Notes under the pieces: generated by a model
Told to the model about the DNA's origin: nothing
Seen by the model: the letters and a program-made list of their open reading frames with translations, nothing else
Databases searched by the model: none
Source: Anaerolineae bacterium
GTDB lineage: Bacteria; Chloroflexota; Anaerolineae; Aggregatilineales; Aggregatilineaceae
DNA: 46,655 nt
Assembly: GCA_023382715.1 (NCBI GenBank)
Contig: JAHDWP010000027.1
Span: 1 to 46,655 of the forward strand
Direction of reading: 5' to 3'
Shown: piece after piece, positions 42,011 to 46,655 of the stretch
How the letters are laid out: every line of letters begins with the position of its first letter
How positions within the stretch are numbered: position 1 is the first letter of the stretch
Position numbers and translations under genes: made by a program

Positions 42011-42044
42011 AGACTTCCGAAGTCTCCGAAGACTTCGGAAGTCT
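42011..42044. repeat. GACTTCCGAAG palindrome, family C copy
   Basis: AGACTTCCGAAGTC (42011-42024), 6 bases, then GACTTCGGAAGTCT (42031-42044): a perfect 14-base stem. The core is the same as at 16601-16632. Confidence 0.8.
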
Positions 42045-42060
42045 AGTGCGGCACAATGCC

Positions 42061-42161
42061 CCTCCCCCTGGCCCCGCTCGGCGAGCCAAGTCCCCCTCTC
42101 TAGCTCGGCTGGAGAGTCCCCCTCTCTAGCTCGGCTGAAGAGGGGGATTTAGGGGGTGAGG
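42061..42161 (-). repeat. Interspersed element, family B, rearranged copy
   Basis: On the minus strand it starts CCTCACCCCCTAAATCCCCC and continues TCTTCAGCCGAGCTAGAGAG, matching copies at 22769 and 35515. A 26-base unit containing AGTCCCCCTCTCTAGCTCGG is tandemly duplicated here, and the distal half of the element is lost or diverged. Together with the two palindromes it fills the 41941-42196 spacer. Confidence 0.75.
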
Positions 42162-42196
42162 TGCGTAGGGGCGCACAGCATAGCAGCACCGTTCCA

Positions 42197-43150
42197 TCAC
42201 GCGCCGGGCCGGGCCAGCCAGGCGTCCAGTTCGGCGCGGGTGGGCGCAGCGGTCGCGCCGCCGACCTGCGTCACCGACAGCCCCCCGCAGATGTTGGCGT
42301 AGCGCGCGCACCGTTCCAGCGGCGCGCCCTCGACCACGTAGCCCAGCAGGAACCCGGCGTTGAAGCAATCGCCAGCCCCGGTCGTGTCCACCGCCGGCCC
42401 GGCGTTGACCGCCGGCACGTGCGTGATCGCACCCTTCGTGCCGATCCACGCGCCATTGGCCCCATCCTTGACCACCACGACCTCCGTCCACTCCATCAGC
42501 CGCTGCAATGCGCTCTCGACGGCGCTCGTCTCGCTGACCAGCAGGGCTTCGCGCGCGTTGGGGATGAAGACGTCCACCAGGCCGAGCAGCCGCTGCCAGG
42601 TGCACGCCTGAGCCAGGTTGGGCACGTCCTGGCAGTCCATCGAGACGGTCGCGCCGTGCGCCCGCGCCTCGGCGACCAGCGGCGCGACGCGCTCCAGCCG
42701 GAACATCGCCCCCAGGTGCAGGTGGCGGAAGTCGCAGCGGCGCATGGCGGCCAGCCAGTGCGCGTCGAGGTCAACCGGCGGGGGGTCGGCATAGCTGACG
42801 AAGGCCCGCTCGCCCTGGAAGGGGATGGACGTCGTGATCCGCCGGTAGGGGCGGTCCATATCCTGGGCCAGGGCCAGGTCAATGTCTTCGCCGACGGCCA
42901 GACGGCGCACGTGCTGGCTGTAGTCGTCATTGCCCCAGCAGGCCGCCCAGCCCACGCGCACCCCCAGGCGGCGCAGCGAGGTCGCCGTGATGAACATCGC
43001 CCCGCCGGTGGCGATGATCCCTGTGCCGTAAATCTCGCGCCCCAGCATGGGGAACTCCGGCAGGCCGGTATAGATCAGGTCGTAGAAATAGTCGCCGGGC
43101 AGGAAGACATCGTACTCCACGTAGAACTCTCCAACGAGTGAGGCGCTCAC
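42197..43150 (-). CDS. PfkB-family carbohydrate kinase
   Basis: This 317-residue ribokinase-like sugar or nucleoside kinase has the PfkB C-terminal signature DTTGAGDCFNAGFLLGY, with GAGD at 258-261 holding the catalytic Asp261. The glycine pair TGGAMFITATSLRRLG near residues 48-63 is the N-terminal signature. VVVKDGANGAWI is the strand before the anion hole. It would phosphorylate a sugar imported by the transporter encoded just upstream on the same strand (SBP, two permeases). The GTG start at 43150 is chosen as the beginning of the conserved frame; a better ribosome site was not seen. Confidence 0.85.
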   Translation of the reverse strand: MSASLVGEFYVEYDVFLPGDYFYDLIYTGLPEFPMLGREIYGTGIIATGGAMFITATSLRRLGVRVGWAACWGNDDYSQHVRRLAVGEDIDLALAQDMDRPYRRITTSIPFQGERAFVSYADPPPVDLDAHWLAAMRRCDFRHLHLGAMFRLERVAPLVAEARAHGATVSMDCQDVPNLAQACTWQRLLGLVDVFIPNAREALLVSETSAVESALQRLMEWTEVVVVKDGANGAWIGTKGAITHVPAVNAGPAVDTTGAGDCFNAGFLLGYVVEGAPLERCARYANICGGLSVTQVGGATAAPTRAELDAWLARPGA

Positions 43151-43173
43151 GGACAGCGCCGCGAAGCAAGATC

Positions 43174-43270
43174 ACCGCAGAGGCGCGGCGAGCGCAGAGA
43201 AGACCTGAGAACCTCGCTTCCCTTCTTCTCTGCTCAGTCTTTCCTCTGCGCTCTCTGCGTCTTTGCGGTT
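43174..43270. repeat. Long imperfect palindrome (CGCAGAG family D)
   Basis: Left arm ACCGCAGAG...GAGCGCAGAGAAG and right arm CCTCTGCGCTCTCTGCGTCT followed by TTGCGGTT form an imperfect inverted repeat of about 97 bases. It fills the gap between the permease and PfkB genes. Such GCAGAG-rich palindromes are dispersed repeats; in an mRNA they could protect or separate the upstream permease transcript from the kinase. Confidence 0.7.
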
Positions 43271-43289
43271 CGCCTGTTCCCGCACTTCC

Positions 43290-44156
43290 TTAACGCTTGA
43301 CGCCGCCCATGGCGATTCCGGCGATGAAGTAGCGCTGCAACGCCGTGAACAGGACCAGCATGGGCACCGTTGCCAGGAAAGACCCCATCATCAGCAGATT
43401 ATACGGCGTGCGCCGCTCGCCTTGCAGCAGGGCGATGCCGATGGTTACCACGCGCGTATCCGGCGAATTGGAGACGACCAGCGGGTACAGGAAGTCGTTC
43501 CACGCCGCCTGCACGGTGATCACGGCGAAGGCGGCCAGCGCCGGCGCCGACAGCGGCAGTGTGACATACCACAGCACGCGCAGCGGATTCGCCCCGTCAA
43601 TGATGGCCGCTTCCTCGATCTCCACCGGAATCTGCAAGAACGCCTGGCGCAGCAGGAACAGGGCGAAGGCGCTGAACGTCCCCGGCACGATGAGCGCCCT
43701 GAAGGTGTTCAGCCAGCCCAGCTTGCGGATGAGCATGAACTCCGGGATCAGGATCGCCTGGAAGGGCACCATCAGCAGGGCCAGGCACAGGGCGAAGATC
43801 AGCCCGCGCCCCGGGAACTTGAAGCGGGCGAAGCCATACGCCGCCAGCGAGCAGGTGACGAGCTGGCCCAGCGTGCGCCCGATGGTCACGATGGCCGAGT
43901 TCAGCAGGTAGCGGTTGAAGTGTGGCGACGTGTCATAGAGCAGACCCAGGTTCTCGCCGCAGACGGGATTCTCCGGCAGGAAGGTCACCGGCACCTTGTT
44001 CAGCTCGACCGGCGGCTTGCAGGCGGTGGAAGCCATCCACAGGAAGGGCAGTATCATGATCAGCGCCCCGGCCAGCAGGATCGCGTAGACGAGGAGCACG
44101 ATCGGGACGGGCAGATCGTGCGCGGTTGCCGCGCGCCGCCGCAGAGTCAGCCTCAT
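43290..44156 (-). CDS. Sugar ABC transporter permease, MalG-like
   Basis: This 288-residue membrane protein has six helices. The cytoplasmic EAA loop IEEAAIIDGANPLRVLWYV is followed by TLPLSAP, which docks on the ATPase. The first helix is at ~18-40, preceded by a basic start (MRLTLRRRAA). It is the MalG-type partner of the MalF-type permease encoded just upstream; the two overlap by four bases (ATGA at 44153-44156). The family imports di- and oligosaccharides or glycerol-phosphates. The matching ATPase is not in the window and is probably a shared MsmK/MalK-like protein encoded elsewhere. Confidence 0.92.
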   Translation of the reverse strand: MRLTLRRRAATAHDLPVPIVLLVYAILLAGALIMILPFLWMASTACKPPVELNKVPVTFLPENPVCGENLGLLYDTSPHFNRYLLNSAIVTIGRTLGQLVTCSLAAYGFARFKFPGRGLIFALCLALLMVPFQAILIPEFMLIRKLGWLNTFRALIVPGTFSAFALFLLRQAFLQIPVEIEEAAIIDGANPLRVLWYVTLPLSAPALAAFAVITVQAAWNDFLYPLVVSNSPDTRVVTIGIALLQGERRTPYNLLMMGSFLATVPMLVLFTALQRYFIAGIAMGGVKR

Positions 44157-45115
44157 CAGCCCTCCTCCGATTCGTAGTACACCCAGTAGCGCTGGACGGT
44201 CAGCTGGAACGCGGTCACGGCCAGGATGAGCGCGAACAGCACCAGGGCGATGGCCGAGGCGTAGCCGAACTCGGAATGGGTGAAGGCTCGCCGGTAGAGG
44301 TAGTAGGTGAGGGTGGTGGCGCTGCCGCCCACCCCGCCGGGCACGGTGCGCAGCGTCATGATGTACACCTGGTCGAAAATCTGGAAGGCGTTGATGATCG
44401 CCAGCACCATCACCAGGAACGTCGTCGGCGAGAGCATGGGCAGCGTCACATGACGAAAGCGCTCCCAGCGCCCGGCCCCGTCAATCACCGCCGCCTCGTA
44501 GAGCACGCCGGGGATGGATTGCAGGCCCGCCAGGAAGATGATCATGTCGAAGCCCAGCCGCTGCCAGATGGCGACGGCGGCGATGGGGATCAGCACCAGC
44601 CCCGGCTCGACCAGCCACTTGGTCTCGCCCAGGCCCACCGGTTCCAGCAGGCGGCTGACGATGCCGTAGCGCGGCTGAAGGATGCTCGTCCACACCACCG
44701 ACGCCGCCACCGTCGAGGTGACGACGGGCAGGAAGTAAGCCGTGCGCAGCAGGTTGCGCCCGCGCAGGGGCAGGTTGAGCAGCACGGCCACGCCCAGCGC
44801 CAGCAGCACTTCCAGCGGCACGGTCAGGCCGATCAGCTTGAGCGTGTTGGTCAGCGCCTGGGCGAACTTATCATCGCTGATCAGGCGCTCGAAGTTGTCC
44901 AGCCCGACGAAGTGCGGCGGCTTGATTGCGTTCCATTCCTGCACGGAAGTCGAGAAGGCCATCAGCACGGGGATGCCGAAGAAGAAGAACAGGCCGAGCG
45001 TGTTGGGAGCGATCAGGGCCAGCCCCCACAGCGCTTTGCGCCGGCTGAGGGGGGTCGGGCCTAGCCAGGAGAGCGCCCGCGCAGCCAGCGCGGGCAGACG
45101 GGACTCAGGGTTCAT
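44156..45115 (-). CDS. Sugar ABC transporter permease, MalF-like
   Basis: This 319-residue permease begins with a long basic N-terminal tail, then helix 1 (ALIAPNTLGLFFFFGIPVLM). It contains FSTSVQEWNAIKPPHFVGLD, typical of MalF/UgpA-type proteins, and the EAA loop YEAAVIDGAGRWERFRHVTL followed by PMLSPTTF. It has six transmembrane segments. It pairs with the permease at 43290 in a heterodimer. A strong hairpin (45126-45160) lies between the binding protein gene and this gene, so the two permeases may be expressed less than the binding protein, as is common. Confidence 0.92.
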   Translation of the reverse strand: MNPESRLPALAARALSWLGPTPLSRRKALWGLALIAPNTLGLFFFFGIPVLMAFSTSVQEWNAIKPPHFVGLDNFERLISDDKFAQALTNTLKLIGLTVPLEVLLALGVAVLLNLPLRGRNLLRTAYFLPVVTSTVAASVVWTSILQPRYGIVSRLLEPVGLGETKWLVEPGLVLIPIAAVAIWQRLGFDMIIFLAGLQSIPGVLYEAAVIDGAGRWERFRHVTLPMLSPTTFLVMVLAIINAFQIFDQVYIMTLRTVPGGVGGSATTLTYYLYRRAFTHSEFGYASAIALVLFALILAVTAFQLTVQRYWVYYESEEG

Positions 45116-45125
45116 GTCAGCAAAG

Positions 45126-45160
45126 CTGCCGGGGAGCAGGTTGCTCCCGCTCCCCGGCAG
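45126..45160 (-). promoter_or_regulatory. Intercistronic hairpin between binding protein and permeases
   Basis: CTGCCGGGGAGC (45126-45137) pairs perfectly with GCTCCCCGGCAG (45149-45160), a 12-base GC-rich stem with an 11-base loop, directly downstream of the binding protein stop and 11 bases before the permease start. The tail CTTTG has only three T residues, so it is more likely an mRNA-stabilising hairpin or partial attenuator than a full terminator. Confidence 0.7.
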
Positions 45161-45180
45161 TCACGGTACGGCGGGCGCTG

Positions 45181-46479
45181 CTAGGGCAGCTCGGCATTGA
45201 TCACGACGCACGTCTCGGCGACGGCATCCTCCACGCTCATGCCCAGGTCGAAGATCTTCACGACCAGCTCGGTGTTCATCACGTCCCAGATCTCGTCGAA
45301 GACGGTGACGCCCTGCGAATCAACGGTCGCGTCCACGAACGCCTGGATGTTAACATCGGTCTGGCCGAAGGAGTCGATCCACATCTGCTGGATGGCCGGC
45401 GACGGGTTGGCCGGGGCCACCGCGCCGCCCTCGGCGAAGAACACCTGGCCCTCGTCACTGGCCAGGTAGAGGATCAGGTTGGCGGCCAGGTCGGGGTTGG
45501 CCGTGCGCGCCGAGGCGACATAGCCCACCGCGTGCACGATCGAGCGGCTGCGCCCCGTCTCCGGGTTCTTCGGCAGTTGCACGATGTCCCAGTTGAAGGT
45601 CAGCTCTGCCAGCGCCGTCGGCAGCTTCCACGAGCCGCCGGCGACCATGGCCAGCTTGCCCGACGCGAAGAGGTTGAAGGCGTCGTCAGGCGAAGCGCCG
45701 CCCGCCTCGGAGACGGTGGGCATGTAGCCAGCGTCGAGCAGGCCCTTGAGGAAATTGAGCGCTTCCAGGCTGCCGGGGTTGTCCAGCGTGCAGTCGGTGC
45801 GCGCCGCATCCACGACGGGGGTCTCGCCCGTCGCGGCGATCCAGTTCGGGTAGCCAGCCTGGTACTCGGCGTAGACCGCCGCACCCCAGACACCGGCCTC
45901 CGGGTCGGTCAGCGCAGCGGCGTACTCGGCGAAGTCGTCCCACGTCCAGTCGGCGGCCGGGTAGGCCAGACTGGCGGCGTCGAACAGGTCCTTGTTGTAG
46001 AAGATGGCGATGGTATCCCAGTTGACCGGCGCGGCGTACAGGTCACCGGCCTCGCCCCAGCGATAGGGGCCAACCAGGCCGCTGCCCCAGATAGACGTGT
46101 CCACGCCGAACTCGTCCCAATAGGGCTGCAGGTCGAGCACCACGTCGTTGTCGGCGTAGAAGAAGAAGAACGGCTGCGACATATTGAACACGTCGGGCAG
46201 CTCACCACCGGCGGCGTTGGTCTTCAGCAGGTCCCAATACTGGCCCCAGGGCTGCACCTGCAAATCCACCTCAGCGCCAGGACAATACTCCGCCTTCCAC
46301 GCCTCAATCGAATCGCCGATGATGGCCGCCCAGGCCTCGTCCCAAACCCACATGGTCAGCTTGCCCGGCTCCTCGCAGGGCAGCGGCTTGATGACCGGTT
46401 CGTCCTGGGCCTGCGCGGGCAGAGCCAACACCAACGACAGCAGCACTACAAGCAAGAGCGCAACTTTCCGTGTGTTCAT
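45181..46479 (-). CDS. Sugar ABC transporter substrate-binding protein (extracellular family 1)
   Basis: This 432-residue exported binding protein has a signal peptide at 1-24 (MNTRKVALLL..., cleavage at AQA). The mature part matches the MalE/UgpB-type cluster: TMWVWDEAWAAIIGDSIEAW, VDLQVQPWGQYWDLLKTNAA, YAAPVNWDTIAIFYNKDLFD and GKLAMVAGGSWKLP. Two lobes are present and there are two cysteines early and late. It captures an oligosaccharide or sugar derivative for the permeases at 44156 and 43290. AAGGAGAAG lies six bases before the ATG. Promoter elements and a palindrome precede it (46525-46590), and an insertion element end lies further upstream. Confidence 0.92.
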   Translation of the reverse strand: MNTRKVALLLVVLLSLVLALPAQAQDEPVIKPLPCEEPGKLTMWVWDEAWAAIIGDSIEAWKAEYCPGAEVDLQVQPWGQYWDLLKTNAAGGELPDVFNMSQPFFFFYADNDVVLDLQPYWDEFGVDTSIWGSGLVGPYRWGEAGDLYAAPVNWDTIAIFYNKDLFDAASLAYPAADWTWDDFAEYAAALTDPEAGVWGAAVYAEYQAGYPNWIAATGETPVVDAARTDCTLDNPGSLEALNFLKGLLDAGYMPTVSEAGGASPDDAFNLFASGKLAMVAGGSWKLPTALAELTFNWDIVQLPKNPETGRSRSIVHAVGYVASARTANPDLAANLILYLASDEGQVFFAEGGAVAPANPSPAIQQMWIDSFGQTDVNIQAFVDATVDSQGVTVFDEIWDVMNTELVVKIFDLGMSVEDAVAETCVVINAELP

Positions 46480-46524
46480 CGCACTTCTCCTTGACCTCTA
46501 AAACATGACGAGATTAGCCTGTTC

Positions 46525-46547
46525 TGTGCGCGACGGAAGCGCGCACA
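46525..46547. promoter_or_regulatory. Palindromic operator-like site upstream of the transporter
   Basis: TGTGCGCG (46525-46532), 7 bases, CGCGCACA (46540-46547): a perfect 8-base dyad between the -10 box and the start codon of the binding protein gene. Its place suggests a repressor operator (for example LacI/GntR type) or a leader hairpin. The regulator is not in the window, apart from the inactive LacI remnant at 11567. Confidence 0.5.
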
Positions 46548-46561
46548 TTCATCATGACTCC

Positions 46562-46590
46562 ATTATAGGCCATCTTAGCGGTTTGCACAG
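46562..46590 (-). promoter_or_regulatory. Promoter of the MalEFG-type transporter operon
   Basis: On the minus strand a perfect -10 TATAAT (46567-46562) with a poor -35 (CTGTGC at 46590-46585, 17 bases away). Expected start near 46555, leaving a leader of about 75 bases that contains the dyad at 46525-46547. Confidence 0.55.
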
Positions 46591-46601
46591 GGGGCGCGCA
46601 A

Positions 46602-46655
46602 TGTAGTGGACCCATAAAGCTGGACACAATTATCGCATGGTTAAGGGGGATGTGT
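46602..46655 (+). mobile_element. Probable end of an IS3-family (IS150-group) insertion sequence
   Basis: From 46602 the sequence reads TGTAGTGGACCCATAAAGCT, then GGACAC. This is the TGTAxTGxxCCC...AAAxxTxGACAC pattern I associate with termini of IS3-family elements of the IS150 group. The element would extend to the right beyond the window; no transposase is visible yet. It inserted about a dozen bases upstream of the -35 region of the transporter promoter. Confidence 0.5.

Overview
The window reads as a chromosomal segment of a GC-rich, environmental, carbohydrate-using bacterium. I infer Chloroflexota (Anaerolineae-like), with moderate confidence. The reasons are GC-rich sequence with many GTG starts, several independent sugar ABC/kinase/hydrolase islands, a two-gene 2-oxoacid:ferredoxin oxidoreductase, lipid-linked mannose and polysaccharide assembly genes, and many short C/G-rich interspersed repeats. 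No rRNA, tRNA or CRISPR array was seen.

Layout, left to right. (1) 425-4923: an inositol/sugar-type island on the + strand: Gfo/Idh/MocA dehydrogenase, type-1 periplasmic sugar-binding protein, RbsC-like permease and single-domain sugar ATPase. About 460 bp of repeat-rich DNA separates binding protein from permease. (2) 4982-5434 (-): a small lipoprotein. (3) 5550-10462 (+): a tightly packed envelope-polysaccharide operon (GT39-like membrane glycosyltransferase, methyltransferase, GT4 glycosyltransferase, flippase). (4) 10666-11366 (-): a stand-alone cyclic-nucleotide-binding protein overlapping a 72-residue unknown. (5) 11567-15304 (+): a LacI-family remnant, an M24-fold protein lacking most metal ligands, and an MFS transporter. 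(6) 15654-17662 (-): PyrF and a GDP-mannose 3,5-epimerase-like enzyme. (7) 17967-20410 (+): ferredoxin oxidoreductase alpha and a beta-gamma fusion. (8) 20681-25899 (+): polyprenol-phosphate mannose synthase and a 1440-residue fusion of a YfhO-type membrane protein with a flippase. (9) 26177-26524 (-): a 115-residue unknown. (10) 26854-34033 (+): AsnRS and GNAT, then a nitrilase-fold amidohydrolase, a GH1 protein without the usual acid/base Glu, a secreted GlpQ-type phosphodiesterase and a secreted clan GH-A hydrolase. (11) 34132-37314 (-): LysM/M23 endopeptidase and a K+/H+ antiporter. (12) 37694-41940 (+): FGGY kinase, an XRE-ImmA/IrrE plus PIN pair, and an aldo/keto reductase. (13) 42197-46479 (-): a MalEFG-type ABC sugar transporter without its ATPase, followed by a PfkB kinase. 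The right edge carries what looks like the terminus of an IS3-family element.

The most distinctive feature is the repeat load. A ~155-bp element with imperfect terminal inverted repeats (MITE-like, family A) occurs in three full-length and several degraded copies. A 122-bp element (family B) occurs between genes and also in frame inside the 1440-residue fusion protein. Short palindromes of other families punctuate gene ends. Functionally, the window couples sugar import and phosphorylation with activated-mannose chemistry and export of cell-surface glycans. The most system-like novelties are the fused YfhO-flippase, the beta-gamma oxidoreductase, the active-site-altered GH1 and M24 proteins, and repeat-derived coding sequence.
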